This document shows positions 41,738-50,886 of a stretch of DNA of 64,000 nt, in pieces (positions within the stretch are counted from its first letter, which is position 1; each line of letters starts with the position of its first letter). The notes below the pieces were generated by a model. It saw only the letters and a program-made list of their open reading frames with translations. It was not told the origin of the DNA and did no database searches. The stretch is from JBBRWO01 sp964388455 (GTDB lineage Bacteria > Actinomycetota > Coriobacteriia > Anaerosomatales > JAAXUF01): the NCBI GenBank assembly GCA_964388455.1, contig CAYMAN010000005.1, positions 27,607 through 91,606 of the forward strand, given 5' to 3'. Both the position numbers and the translations under genes were made by a program.

Positions 41738-42291
41738 TCGCTTCCCTTCGAGCCAAGACCGGCGCACCGGTCGTCATCACACCAACGCTGTACCCGCGAA
41801 AGCACGTCCTCACCCACCGGATCAGCCACACCGAGAAGCGCCAGCGCCACGTGAGCATGCAGACACTTCACGCCGAGAGGGTCGCGCTGGCCGGCGATGC
41901 CCACCGTGGCGCAGGCGTCGATGCCACCCGACTCGGCGGCACGCAGGTCACGGACTGCTGCGTCTGCCGCAATGAGAGCTGCTGCGAACACGGGGTCCTC
42001 GGCGGCTCGACGGGCGTAGACGGCGGCGGCGCCCGCAGACTCCTCGGCCGCGACGATCGCGGAGAGCCACGGGCATGTGAGCCAGGCGAGGTTGGGGAAT
42101 GGCGTGCCGTCGTCGAGCGTGGAAGGCGAGACGATGACGGCCGGGCGTTCCCATCGGCACGGAACGGCGACACGCCATGGGTCGCGTGGGACGCGGCCGA
42201 GCTGGGACGCGACGCTCACGACGTCGGTGGCGTCAGAGTGCGGGGCGGAAGCGGCACCCACTGGCGTTGCGGCAGGGTCGGTGGCGCTCAC
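41734..42291 (-). CDS. DUF501 family protein
   Basis: A 185-aa protein of unknown function from a family found mainly in Actinomycetota, usually between ftsB and ppx as here. Conserved-looking parts are LGRVPRDPWRVAVPCRWERPAVIV, PFPNLAWLTCPWLSAIVAAEE, IAGQRDPLGVKCLHAHVALALLG and DPVGEDVLSRV. Several Cys and His residues (KCLHAH, WCDDDRC) could bind metal. The GTG start at 42289-42291 overlaps the ftsB stop as GTGA. The first ~20 residues are Ala/Pro-rich. Confidence 0.9.
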   Translation of the reverse strand: MSATDPAATPVGAASAPHSDATDVVSVASQLGRVPRDPWRVAVPCRWERPAVIVSPSTLDDGTPFPNLAWLTCPWLSAIVAAEESAGAAAVYARRAAEDPVFAAALIAADAAVRDLRAAESGGIDACATVGIAGQRDPLGVKCLHAHVALALLGVADPVGEDVLSRVQRWCDDDRCAGLGSKGSE

Positions 42292-42818
42292 TCGACGGCG
42301 AAGACGACGTCGAGGAACGCGGTCCAAGGACCAATCGGCGGGGCGGCGGCCTCTTCCGAGTCGACGCGGGCCGCGGAAGGAGCTGCGAGCGCGGACTGTG
42401 TCGTCTCATCGCCATCGATCACGACAGCGACGTGCTCGCCCTTCTTCACCATACCAAGCTGCAGCCGCGCGTAGTCCTCGACCCCCTCAGGGGTTTTGAG
42501 ACGGTCGACGGCCGCACGGAGGCGAGCGTTACGGGCCTTGAGCGCCTGGAGTTCCGCCTCAAGCCGGACGCGTTCACGCGTCTCGCGGTACTGGACGCGA
42601 GCCACCGGATAGTAGGTCGCGACGAAGAACACGAGCAGGGCGAGGATCACGATCGGGAGCATCCACCAGCGCGGAACAAAGGTCTGCCGCTTCGCAGACC
42701 CATTCGCAGGCTTTGCTTTTGGTGAGGGCTTGGAGGCAAACGCCACGGAACGGTCTGCCCCCTTGGGCGCCCGTTGTGCGTTCGCTGAAGCCCCGTGTTT
42801 CGTGTTCCTCGGCTTCAT
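42288..42818 (-). CDS. ftsB: Septum formation initiator, FtsB/DivIC family
   Basis: A 176-aa bitopic division protein. Residues 1-47 are a basic, disordered cytoplasmic tail; residues ~51-70 are the membrane segment (WWMLPIVILALLVFFVATYY); residues ~75-110 are a coiled coil (YRETRERVRLEAELQALKARN), followed by the conserved TPEGVEDYARLQLGMVKKGE. It links FtsL and FtsQ/DivIB at the septum. Here it heads the ftsB-DUF501-ppx-tRNA-Leu unit. Confidence 0.9.
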   Translation of the reverse strand: MKPRNTKHGASANAQRAPKGADRSVAFASKPSPKAKPANGSAKRQTFVPRWWMLPIVILALLVFFVATYYPVARVQYRETRERVRLEAELQALKARNARLRAAVDRLKTPEGVEDYARLQLGMVKKGEHVAVVIDGDETTQSALAAPSAARVDSEEAAAPPIGPWTAFLDVVFAVE

Positions 42819-42931
42819 ACCTCAGAGTCCTGTGTGAAGGCCAGCGATGGAGCGCGGATGGCGCTCTGCCGCAGATGGTAGCACAGCAAACTCTGCGTGT
42901 CGCCTCGACGTCAGGTTGAGGTTGAGCGATA

Positions 42932-42945
42932 CGAACGCACGTTCG
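42932..42945. promoter_or_regulatory. LexA (SOS)-box-like palindrome
   Basis: CGAACGCACGTTCG is a perfect 6-2-6 palindrome that fits the Gram-positive/actinobacterial LexA consensus CGAAC-RNRY-GTT-Y at all but the last position. It lies between ftsB (start 42818, minus) and the CWB2 surface protein gene (start 43079, plus), about 60 bp upstream of a TATACT -10 (43006-43011) for the latter. Confidence 0.45.
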
Positions 42946-43078
42946 TGGAGCTCGGCGGCACGGTGTTCCGCACGGTCGAGCGCAGGGCAGGGCAGAGGCT
43001 AGCGCTATACTGACACCTCCACGCACCGCCCCGTACTCAGCCGGGATCGACCATCCACTCGCGCGAAAGGCCCGCACT

Positions 43079-45394
43079 GTGCGCCGTACGCTGCTCGTAC
43101 TTCTGACACTGGGGTTCGTGCTCGCGCTCACTCCACTGACCCCGGCCCGTGCGTTCATCGCGGACTTCTTCGACGGTGAGGCGTCGGGCAATGCGGTGTA
43201 CGAGGAGTTCGCGATTCACCCTGAGGCGATCTACGACGAGACGACCGATCAGACGATCGTCGCGTATCAGGGCCACGGAATGAACCCGTATGTCGCCGCC
43301 TACGACCATAAGAAGAAGAGGTGGAGCGCCCCGGCGCAGGTGGGCGTCAATCCTATCAACGACGATGCCCACGGCGGGCCATCGCTGGTGATCGACGCAG
43401 AGGGCTACATCCATGTCTTCTACGGCGCGCACGGCGGCGCCCTCCGTCACGCGAGGACCGTCACGCCTCACGACCCGACCGCCTGGAAGAGCCTTGGCTC
43501 GGTGACCTTCGAGACCAGCACCACTACCGGTACCAAGACGACCACCGCCCCCGCGACGTACCCTCAACCGGTCCTGCAGACCGACGGCACTCTGCGACTC
43601 TTCTACCGTAGCTCGGAGTCCGGTTCCGGCAACGGCAGCTGGTACAGCGTGACATCGACAAGTGGCGTCGGTCCGTGGCAGTCACGCGATCTCGCGTTGG
43701 GCGGACGGCTGGGCATCGAGGGCTGGTACGCCAACTTCAAAAAGGACTCCGACTCCGACGACACCCACGCCGGATTCTTCCTGCGCGACTACGCAAAGGG
43801 CAAGGCCGATTTCTACGTCCGTCGCAATGCGTACTACATGCGTCGCGACGCTGTCTCAGACGAGTGGTTCAACGCCGCTGGCGAGAGCGCGCCTGCGACT
43901 CGCACCCAGGAGTACCTCGACCCGACCTGCATGGTCTACGATTCGGGCACCGATTACGTGAACCAAGTGGTAGTGAACTCGATCGACGGTGAACCGTGCC
44001 TACTTTTCGTGACCGGGCACCAGTCGCCTTCGCCCGAGTACTCATGGCGCTTCACGCGCTGGTCCTCTGCCGAGAACACGTGGTCCGTGCCGGTCAAGAT
44101 CGCCGACACCGACAACCTCTTCGACTCCGGCTCCTTCACGGTCCTCGATGACGGCACCATAGAGGCCTACCTCACGGTGGATGGGTTCGCCGACGAGAAC
44201 ACCGTACTCGACGAGGCGCGCCAGGCGACACGTGGCGGGGATATCGTCCGGTTCGTATCCGCGGACGGCGGCGCGAGTTTCAGCCGCGACGCGACACTCA
44301 AGTCGTCGCCCGGACCCTGGGCACGCTACAACAATCCTCAGATCGTCAGCAACCATCAGGGCGAGACCGACGTGTTCTTCTCGGAGTGGAATAACGACTT
44401 CTCGAACTACGTGCACAAGGTCTTCTTGTGGAATGACGGCCGTTTCGCGACGCGTGAGATCTCGCCACGCTCGGAACGGTTGGCGGGTTCGAACCGCTCC
44501 GAAACAGCGGTCAAGGTCGCGCAAGAGGCGTTCCCGAGCGGAGCACAGACGGTTCTGATCGCATCAAAGGACAGCTTCGCCGATGCGCTGTGCGGCGTCC
44601 CGCTCGCACATGCGATGAAGGCGCCGCTGCTGCTCACCGGCAAGAACTCGATGGATGCCGGCACGATCGCTGAGATCAAACGACTCGGCGCCACGAACGC
44701 GGTCATCCTGGGCGCCGACGGCGTAGTCTCCGAGCGCGTCGCTGCGAATCTCAAGAGGCTAGTGGGCTACGCGGACGTCGATCGCCTCGGTGGCGACGAT
44801 CGCTACGCGACCTCTGTGCTGATCCAGAGACGTCTTGCCTCGCTGAAGGGCAAGCCCGACACCGTGATTCTGGCGTCGTCAAAGGACTTCCCGGACGCGC
44901 TTGCGATCTCTCCGTACGCCGCCCGCAAGAGCATGCCGATCCTCCTGACCGAGCCGCGCGGGCTGCCCGCAAAGATCGCCAAGGCGATCAAGGCTTCGGG
45001 CGCCACGTCGACCATAATCGTCGGTGGAACCGGAGCGGTATCGCCGGCCGTCGGGGTGGCCGCAAGTACGATCACCACCGAGGTCGCACGTCTCGGCGGC
45101 TCCAACCGTTGGGAGACGGCACGTGTCATCAACGCGACTGCAACCGCCAATGGACTGTCGATGGAACGCTTTGTGGTGTGCACCGGCGAGAACTTCCCCG
45201 ACGCACTGACCGGTGGCGTGCTCGCTGCGCGCTGCAACGCTCCGTTAGTTCTTACCAGGCGCGATTCGGTCGCCAACCCCACCCGGGCGTTGTTCGAGCC
45301 TCGGCCAGAGACGATCGTTTGGTACGTGCTCGGCAGCGATGGCGCGGTCACTGCGAACGTTGAGAACGCCATCGCCTCGATGCTCGCAGAGTGA
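43079..45394 (+). CDS. Secreted cell-wall protein: BNR-type propeller plus three CWB2 repeats
   Basis: A 771-aa surface protein. Residues 1-25 are a signal peptide (LLVLLTLGFVLALTPL, cut near ARA). Residues ~30-460 form a repeat-containing propeller like the BNR_4 family (NPYVAAYDHKKKRWSAPAQ, GPSLVIDAEGYIHVFYGAHGG), a fold also used by polysaccharide lyases. Residues ~465-771 are three CWB2 units, marked RLAGSNRSETAVKVA, RLGGDDRYATSVLIQ and RLGGSNRWETARVI. GTG start with GAAAGG 8 bp upstream and TATACT at 43006. It is the only plus-strand gene inside the ftsB-to-eno stretch. Confidence 0.88.
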   Translation: MRRTLLVLLTLGFVLALTPLTPARAFIADFFDGEASGNAVYEEFAIHPEAIYDETTDQTIVAYQGHGMNPYVAAYDHKKKRWSAPAQVGVNPINDDAHGGPSLVIDAEGYIHVFYGAHGGALRHARTVTPHDPTAWKSLGSVTFETSTTTGTKTTTAPATYPQPVLQTDGTLRLFYRSSESGSGNGSWYSVTSTSGVGPWQSRDLALGGRLGIEGWYANFKKDSDSDDTHAGFFLRDYAKGKADFYVRRNAYYMRRDAVSDEWFNAAGESAPATRTQEYLDPTCMVYDSGTDYVNQVVVNSIDGEPCLLFVTGHQSPSPEYSWRFTRWSSAENTWSVPVKIADTDNLFDSGSFTVLDDGTIEAYLTVDGFADENTVLDEARQATRGGDIVRFVSADGGASFSRDATLKSSPGPWARYNNPQIVSNHQGETDVFFSEWNNDFSNYVHKVFLWNDGRFATREISPRSERLAGSNRSETAVKVAQEAFPSGAQTVLIASKDSFADALCGVPLAHAMKAPLLLTGKNSMDAGTIAEIKRLGATNAVILGADGVVSERVAANLKRLVGYADVDRLGGDDRYATSVLIQRRLASLKGKPDTVILASSKDFPDALAISPYAARKSMPILLTEPRGLPAKIAKAIKASGATSTIIVGGTGAVSPAVGVAASTITTEVARLGGSNRWETARVINATATANGLSMERFVVCTGENFPDALTGGVLAARCNAPLVLTRRDSVANPTRALFEPRPETIVWYVLGSDGAVTANVENAIASMLAE

Positions 45395-45395
45395 T

Positions 45396-46790
45396 CTAGA
45401 GCGCACGCACCAGTATGAAGTCGGTGCCACCCGAAGTCCGCGATGAACGTCCCGCTGTGATGGCGATGCGCTGACCCGGTATCGCCCAGCGCGCCTCGAC
45501 GATCGCCGAGGAAACCTCATCGAGCAACGCATCGGTGTCCGGCGAGAATTCGATGAGCATCGCGTGAACTCCCCATACCAGCGACAGTCGCCGCGCGACC
45601 GCCGCTGAGGGCGTCGCAGCGATGATGGCCGTCGTGGGCCGGTGCTGTGCGACTGCGAGCGCCGTGGCGCCGGACTCGGTGGCGGGCACGATTGCCGCAA
45701 GTCCCAGATCGGTCGCGAGGTTGCAGACTGCGGCGCTCACGGCGACCTGTATGTCCGCTGTGGCCTCATGGAAGTCATCGCGACGCCGCGGCATCGCCTC
45801 CTCGGCTGCCACGGCAATGCGCGCCATCGTCTCGACGACGGCAACGGGATGCTCCCCCACCGCGGTCTCGCCCGAGAGCATGACCGCATCGACGCGCGCG
45901 AAAATCGAGTTGGCGACGTCACTCGCCTCGGCGCGGGTGGGACGCTTCGCGTGCGTCATCGACTCGAGCATCTGAGTGGCGATCACCACAGGCGTGCCGG
46001 TCAGCCGTGCGGCCGCAACGATACGCCTCTGGATGACCGGGACCTCCTCCGGGGCGGTCTCCACCCCAAGGTCCCCGCGCGCGACCATCACCACATCGGC
46101 TGCGACGATGATCTCCTCCAGATGAGCCACCGCCTCGTGCTTCTCGATCTTTGCCACGATGGGTACTACGCGCGTGGTCATGAGCGCACGTAGCGCTTCG
46201 ACGTCGGCTCCTGAGCGGACAAACGACTGGCCGATGTAGTCGACCTCACTGCCCATCGCCCACGTGAGTACCTCACGGTCGTATTCGGTGATCGAATCCA
46301 CACCAAGGGTGACGTTGGGCACGTTGACACCCTTGTGGCTGGTGAGCGGACCGCCCACGTCGACCCGGGTCATGACTTCGCCTGGGTGCACGCGTGTCAC
46401 GATCAGCTCGATAGAGCCGTCATCGATGAGGACCCTATTGCCCTCAGAAAGGTCATCTGAGAATCCCTCGTACGTGACGCAGGCGCGTGTGGCATCGCCT
46501 GTGCACTCCGCCGTGACAAGCGCGAACGCGGCGCCCTCTGTTAGTACCGTTCCGGGTGTCATGTCCCCCACGCGCAGTTTGGGACCAGGAAGGTCGACCA
46601 GTACGCCGACAGAGCGCCCAAGTTCCGCTTCAGCCGCTCGAACCTCCCCAAGGAGTCGCTCGAGCCCCATGACATCGGAGTGCGCGGCGTTGAGCCGCAA
46701 CACATCTGCACCAGCACACAGAATCGCCGAGATGGCCGCCTTGTCGGCGGTGGAAGGGCCGAGCGTGGCGACGATCTTTGTGCGACGCAT
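45396..46790 (-). CDS. pyk: Pyruvate kinase
   Basis: A 464-aa glycolytic kinase. It begins RRTKIVATLGPSTADKAA and has VARGDLGVETAPEEVPVIQ, TQMLESMTHAKRPTRAEASDVAN (family signature area), MLSGETAVGEHP and a C-terminal domain ending TSGGTDFILVRAL. The usual K+/phosphate-site motif RxNFSHG reads RLNAAHSD, and GPKIR reads GPKLRV, so it is a divergent member. The nucleotide and Mg ligands around VAKIEKHEAV are kept. The start follows the methyltransferase-like gene by 9 bp. Confidence 0.93.
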   Translation of the reverse strand: MRRTKIVATLGPSTADKAAISAILCAGADVLRLNAAHSDVMGLERLLGEVRAAEAELGRSVGVLVDLPGPKLRVGDMTPGTVLTEGAAFALVTAECTGDATRACVTYEGFSDDLSEGNRVLIDDGSIELIVTRVHPGEVMTRVDVGGPLTSHKGVNVPNVTLGVDSITEYDREVLTWAMGSEVDYIGQSFVRSGADVEALRALMTTRVVPIVAKIEKHEAVAHLEEIIVAADVVMVARGDLGVETAPEEVPVIQRRIVAAARLTGTPVVIATQMLESMTHAKRPTRAEASDVANSIFARVDAVMLSGETAVGEHPVAVVETMARIAVAAEEAMPRRRDDFHEATADIQVAVSAAVCNLATDLGLAAIVPATESGATALAVAQHRPTTAIIAATPSAAVARRLSLVWGVHAMLIEFSPDTDALLDEVSSAIVEARWAIPGQRIAITAGRSSRTSGGTDFILVRAL

Positions 46791-46799
46791 GGGGAGTCC

Positions 46800-47666
46800 T
46801 TAGTCGATTGCTTTCGGGAGCCGGACGATCTGGATGCCGTCGTCGGTGCGCCGGACGGTGACTTCGTCTCTTCCGAGGCGGTGAACCGCCGTGCGCAGAT
46901 TTCCGTATAGGCGTTCTATACCCTCGTCGTCGATTCTCACCAGCAAGGCGCGATCTCCCGCAGCCAGAAAATAGCGAACGAGCCGTGTCGCGGCGCCACG
47001 CGGAGCGGGATGCGGCACGTCGACAGTGCGTGTCTCGAACTCCCACGCCTCCTCAGGTGTGACCTCTTTACACCAACTCGAAACGTCGGCGACGAGCACG
47101 ACTGCTCTGCGCGGATCGGTCCCTGGTTCACACGTCTCAACCACGATGTTGAGCTGCACCGAGAACCCCTGCATCGACGCCGCTCGGCCGAGGTACGCCC
47201 AGTCGAGCGATCCGTCATCGTCGAGCAGCATGACCACTCGTTCGCGAACGTGGCCCGCGAGCTCAGTCAGCAGATACAGCAGCCCCATGCCGCGCCGCGG
47301 CGTGAACGTGACAACTGCCGTGTCGAAGTACGCATCCGCCGAGAGGTCCTCGACCATGCCCTGCACCGTGCCGAGCCGAGGATCGGCGGCTACGTCGCTT
47401 GTGAGCAGTCGGCGCAGCATCCCCGGCGACGGCTCGAGCGCCGTCAGACGCTTCGCGCGGGTCAGCAACGGACGCGTGAGCAGGCCGCTGGCCGCACCCA
47501 CCTCGAGCAGGTCCACGTTCTCGGGAACCGCCGCGAGCAACGCGTCTACCAGTTCAGGGAAGATGCGCTCCTGGCCGAAGTTGTAGTCGTAGCGGTCAGC
47601 GATGCGCTCGCGACGAGCCAGCGTCGTCTCGATCGGCACGCCGAACTGAGTGCTGACGGGCGCCAC
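46800..47666 (-). CDS. SAM-dependent methyltransferase-like protein
   Basis: A ~288-aa protein. The central part has a class I methyltransferase start: VDLLEVGAASGLLTRPLL (SAM loop), AKRLTALEPSPGML and DAYFDTAVVTFTPRRGMGLLYL. The C-terminus adds a ~90-residue region of unknown fold (GAATRLVRYFLAAGDRALLV). The target is unknown. The start is uncertain: the GTG at 47666 is chosen because longer readings run through the strong hairpin after eno. It precedes pyruvate kinase by 9 bp. Confidence 0.72.
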   Translation of the reverse strand: MAPVSTQFGVPIETTLARRERIADRYDYNFGQERIFPELVDALLAAVPENVDLLEVGAASGLLTRPLLTRAKRLTALEPSPGMLRRLLTSDVAADPRLGTVQGMVEDLSADAYFDTAVVTFTPRRGMGLLYLLTELAGHVRERVVMLLDDDGSLDWAYLGRAASMQGFSVQLNIVVETCEPGTDPRRAVVLVADVSSWCKEVTPEEAWEFETRTVDVPHPAPRGAATRLVRYFLAAGDRALLVRIDDEGIERLYGNLRTAVHRLGRDEVTVRRTDDGIQIVRLPKAID

Positions 47667-47724
47667 GGCGCGACGCCCCGGCTTCTTCTCGGCGGTCGCC
47701 GGAGAGCCGGTGCAGGTCAGCGGC

Positions 47725-47745
47725 GGGGGGCCACTCGGGCCCCCC
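47725..47745 (-). terminator. Strong GC hairpin after eno
   Basis: GGGGGGCC, loop CGAGT, GGCCCCCC (minus strand) is a perfect 8-bp stem 16 bp past the eno stop. It lacks a T-run but is likely to end or attenuate the mfd-PPIase-mazG-eno transcript before the methyltransferase-like gene. Confidence 0.6.
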
Positions 47746-47760
47746 GTATGCGCAGTCTCT

Positions 47761-49053
47761 TTAGCCACGGAGGTTGTAGAACGCTTCCATTCCGGGGAAC
47801 GTGCTCGAGTCGCCGAGCTCCTCTTCGATGCGCAGGAGCTGGTTGTACTTGGCGACGCGATCGCTGCGCGCCGGCGCACCGGTCTTGATCTGGCCGGCGT
47901 TCACGGCGACGGCGAGGTCGGCGATGGTGGTGTCCTCGGTCTCGCCCGAGCGATGGCTGATGACGCAGGTGTAACCGGCCTGCTTGGCCATCTCGATAGC
48001 GTCGAGGGTCTCGGTCAGCGAGCCGATCTGGTTGACCTTGACCAGGATGGAGTTGGCCACGCCCATCTCGATACCCTTGCGCAGGCGCTCTGTGTTGGTG
48101 ACGAAGAGATCGTCGCCCACGAGCTGCACGGTCTTACCGAGACGCTCGGTGAGAAGCTTCCAGCCGTCCCAGTCGTCCTCGGCCATGCCGTCCTCGATGC
48201 TGATGATCGGGTAGCGGCCGGCGAGGTCGACCCAAAAATCGACCATCTCTGCGCTGGTGAGCTCGCGACCCTCGCCCGCGAGGCTGTAGATGCCACGCTC
48301 TGCGTCGTAGATCTCAGTGGTGGCGGGGTCGAGCGCGAACATGATCTGCTCGCCGGGGACGTAGCCGGCGGCGTTGCAGGCCTCGACGATGATCGCGAGT
48401 GCGGCTTCGTTGGACTCGAGGTCGGGGGCGAAGCCGCCCTCGTCGCCCACGCCGGTGGCGAGCTTACGGTCCTGGAGGACCTTCTTGAGCGTGTGGTAGA
48501 TCTCGGCGCACCAGCGCAGGCCCTCGGCGAAGGTGGTAGCGCCGACCGGCATGATCATGAACTCCTGCAAATCGACGTTGTTGTCCGCGTGCGCGCCGCC
48601 GTTGAGGATGTTCATCATCGGCACCGGCATGACGTGGGCGTTCGCGCCGCCGATGTAGCTGTAGAGCGTCAGCTCGGTCGACTCGGCAGCGGCCTTGGCC
48701 ACGGCCATCGACACGCCGAGGATCGCATTGGCGCCCATCGAGGACTTGTTCTCAGTGCCATCGAGGTCCAGTAGCGCGCCGTCGATCGCACGCTGATCCG
48801 AGGCGTCCATGCCGATGATCTCCTCGGCGATCTCCTCGTTGACGTGATCGACCGCGGCGAGCACGCCCTTGCCCAGGTAGCGAGCGTCGTCGGTGTCGCG
48901 CAGCTCCACGGCCTCAAACGCACCGGTCGACGCGCCTGACGGTACGGCGGCGCGTCCGAAGGAGCCGTCGTCGAGCATGACTTCCACCTCGACGGTGGGA
49001 TTGCCGCGGGAGTCGAGAATCTCGCGGGCGAATACATCGGTGATGATGCTCAT
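47761..49053 (-). CDS. eno: Enolase
   Basis: A 430-aa enolase of normal length that converts 2-phosphoglycerate to phosphoenolpyruvate. Motifs: AREILDSRGNPTVEVEV, PSGASTGAFEAVELRD, MNILNGGAHADNNVDLQEFM, ATGVGDEGGFAPDL (acid catalyst Glu), SIEDGMAEDDWDGW, LVGDDLFVTN, LVKVNQIGSLTET (catalytic Lys) and VISHRSGETEDTTIADLAV. The ATG overlaps mazG by 4 bp. Confidence 0.98.
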   Translation of the reverse strand: MSIITDVFAREILDSRGNPTVEVEVMLDDGSFGRAAVPSGASTGAFEAVELRDTDDARYLGKGVLAAVDHVNEEIAEEIIGMDASDQRAIDGALLDLDGTENKSSMGANAILGVSMAVAKAAAESTELTLYSYIGGANAHVMPVPMMNILNGGAHADNNVDLQEFMIMPVGATTFAEGLRWCAEIYHTLKKVLQDRKLATGVGDEGGFAPDLESNEAALAIIVEACNAAGYVPGEQIMFALDPATTEIYDAERGIYSLAGEGRELTSAEMVDFWVDLAGRYPIISIEDGMAEDDWDGWKLLTERLGKTVQLVGDDLFVTNTERLRKGIEMGVANSILVKVNQIGSLTETLDAIEMAKQAGYTCVISHRSGETEDTTIADLAVAVNAGQIKTGAPARSDRVAKYNQLLRIEEELGDSSTFPGMEAFYNLRG

Positions 49054-49835
49054 GATTGCAGCTTCCCCTTCTCAATGCGCTTGGCGTCCTGCCAGAGCGC
49101 TTCCTGTTGTGCGAGCGAGAGCTCGCTCACGTTGTGGCCCTGACCTGCGGCCGCATCCTCCATCGCCGACCAGCGCGAGCGGAACTTGTCACACGTTGCG
49201 CGCAACGCCGTCTCAGCGTCGATTCCCTGTTTGCGTGCGAGGTTCACAACGGTGAACAGCACGTCGCCGATCTCGTCGGCGGCTTCCACGCTTCCGGGCT
49301 CGGTCGCCTTGAGCTCTTCGATCTCCTCGTGCACCTTGGCCCACACGTCGTCGAGCGTCTCCCACTCGAACCCCGCCGAGACCGCCTTACGCGAGATCTG
49401 CTGAGCGGCCATGAGAGCAGGCAGCGCGTGCGGAACGGTGTCGAGCAGTCCTTGCGACTTCTCTGCGCGCTCACCGGCCTTGATCGTATCCCACGTGCGC
49501 AGTACCTCTGTCGCGGTGCCCGCCTCGGCTTCGCCGAAGATGTGCGGGTGGCGACGGATGATCTTCGCCGTCACGGCGGCGACGACGTCATCGATGGTGA
49601 ACTCGCCCTCGTCGGCGGCGATCTGCGCGTGCAGCACCACCTGGAGAAGTACGTCGCCGAGCTCATCTCGCAGCTCGGCGACGTCGTTGGTCTCTATGGC
49701 GTGGACGGCCTCATAGGCCTCTTCCACCATGTTCTTGGCGATGGAACGGTGGGTCTGCTCGCGGTCCCACGGGCACCCGTCAGGCGCGCGCAGTGCAGCG
49801 ATCACTTCAACGAACTCGTCGAACCCGTGACCCAC
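49050..49835 (-). CDS. mazG: Nucleoside triphosphate pyrophosphohydrolase MazG
   Basis: A 261-aa enzyme with two MazG folds that hydrolyses NTPs, limiting misincorporation and modulating stringent response. N-terminal domain: LRAPDGCPWDREQTHRSIAKNMVEEAYEAVHAI and ELRDELGDVLLQVVLHA; C-terminal domain: VWAKVHEEIEELK and AADEIGDVLFTVVNLAR, both with the EExxE/ExxD metal ligands. GTG start with AGGGGGAATC upstream. Confidence 0.95.
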   Translation of the reverse strand: MGHGFDEFVEVIAALRAPDGCPWDREQTHRSIAKNMVEEAYEAVHAIETNDVAELRDELGDVLLQVVLHAQIAADEGEFTIDDVVAAVTAKIIRRHPHIFGEAEAGTATEVLRTWDTIKAGERAEKSQGLLDTVPHALPALMAAQQISRKAVSAGFEWETLDDVWAKVHEEIEELKATEPGSVEAADEIGDVLFTVVNLARKQGIDAETALRATCDKFRSRWSAMEDAAAGQGHNVSELSLAQQEALWQDAKRIEKGKLQS

Positions 49836-49871
49836 GATTCCCCCTGCCGGTCGATAAGGACGAAGCGGCAG

Positions 49872-50858
49872 TTACTTGGTGGGGGTGGCGGTCTTGCTGG
49901 CCTTGGAGCTCTTGAGGTCCTCGACGAGGATGTCGATCTCGGCCTTCTTGCGAAGCTCGTTCAGGAACTTCTGGTACGAGTCGGCCTTGCGCTGCTGGAC
50001 GATGATCTGCTCGATCTGCGTCTTGACCTCGGCGAGCGACTGCTGCGAACCGGTGCGAACGTCCGTGACCTTCATGATGTGCCAGCCATACGGCGTCTGC
50101 ACGAGACCGGACATCTCGCCCTTGTCGAGCTTGTCGAGCGCCGCCTGGAACTCAGGAACATAGGTGACGGACGGCCATCCCAGGTCGCCGCCCTTGGCAG
50201 CGGTAGCGGTGTCGATCGAGTTGGCCTTGGCAAGTGTCGAGAAATCATCGCCTGCCTTGATCTTGGCGAGCACCTCGGCCGCCTTCTTCTTGTCCTCGAC
50301 CTTGAAGAGGATGTGGCTTGCGCGCTTCGACGCCTTCTGGAAGAACTGCGCCTTGTTGGCAGCGTAGTAGGCCTTGATATCGGCCTCAGTGACCTTCTGG
50401 TTAGCCGAGAGGGAGTTGATGAGCTTCTCAGTCATAAGCTGCTGACGAATCTGCTCGGTGAGAGCGTCCTCGGTCATGCCGGCGCTCTTGAGCGCATCCT
50501 TGAACTGGGCATCGTCCTTGAAGCCGCCCTTGAGCTTGTCGATCTGCTTCTTGATGTCGGCATCGGAGATCTTGATGCCCTTGTCCTTGGCGGCCTGCTC
50601 GATGAGGAGCTGGTTGATCAGGTTGTCCAGGAGTCGCTGCTTGAAGTCCAGGAGACGACCTTCCCCATCAGCACCCTCGAACATGTTGGGGTACTGCTTC
50701 TTGAGCTGGTCGAGCTGCTGGTCGAGCTGCTCGGTCGATATCTTCTCGCCGTTGACCTTCGCGGCCGTGTCCTTGTCCGAGCAACCGGTCGTGGCAAGCG
50801 TGCCAACGGCCAACGCGCCGAGCAGGGCAATCGCGAGCAGGGTGCGGGTGAACTTCAT
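49872..50858 (-). CDS. Parvulin-type peptidyl-prolyl isomerase lipoprotein (PrsA/SurA-like)
   Basis: A 328-aa exported foldase. Lipobox LATTGC (Cys26) after a hydrophobic segment; residues ~35-175 are a SurA-like helical chaperone domain (KVNGEKISTEQLDQQLDQLK); residues ~185-290 are the rotamase: RASHILFKVEDKKKA, LGWPSVTYVPEFQAALDKL and VQTPYGWHIMKVTDVR. A Lys/Thr/Ser-rich tail follows. ATG at 50856-50858 with AGGAGGATCC upstream. Lies between mfd and mazG; it probably helps fold wall-associated exported proteins such as the CWB2 proteins. Confidence 0.93.
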   Translation of the reverse strand: MKFTRTLLAIALLGALAVGTLATTGCSDKDTAAKVNGEKISTEQLDQQLDQLKKQYPNMFEGADGEGRLLDFKQRLLDNLINQLLIEQAAKDKGIKISDADIKKQIDKLKGGFKDDAQFKDALKSAGMTEDALTEQIRQQLMTEKLINSLSANQKVTEADIKAYYAANKAQFFQKASKRASHILFKVEDKKKAAEVLAKIKAGDDFSTLAKANSIDTATAAKGGDLGWPSVTYVPEFQAALDKLDKGEMSGLVQTPYGWHIMKVTDVRTGSQQSLAEVKTQIEQIIVQQRKADSYQKFLNELRKKAEIDILVEDLKSSKASKTATPTK

Positions 50859-50886
50859 CGGCCTGGATCCTCCTGGTAGCCGTGGG

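Noticed and set aside
47667..47879. N-terminal extension of the methyltransferase-like gene into eno
   Set aside because: That stretch crosses the eno stop and a strong hairpin and has shadow-like Ser/Arg/Pro composition.
49056..50879. A 607-codon plus-strand frame opposite mazG and the parvulin gene
   Set aside because: Shadow of two recognised genes; Leu/Val/Gly/Arg-rich and without motifs.
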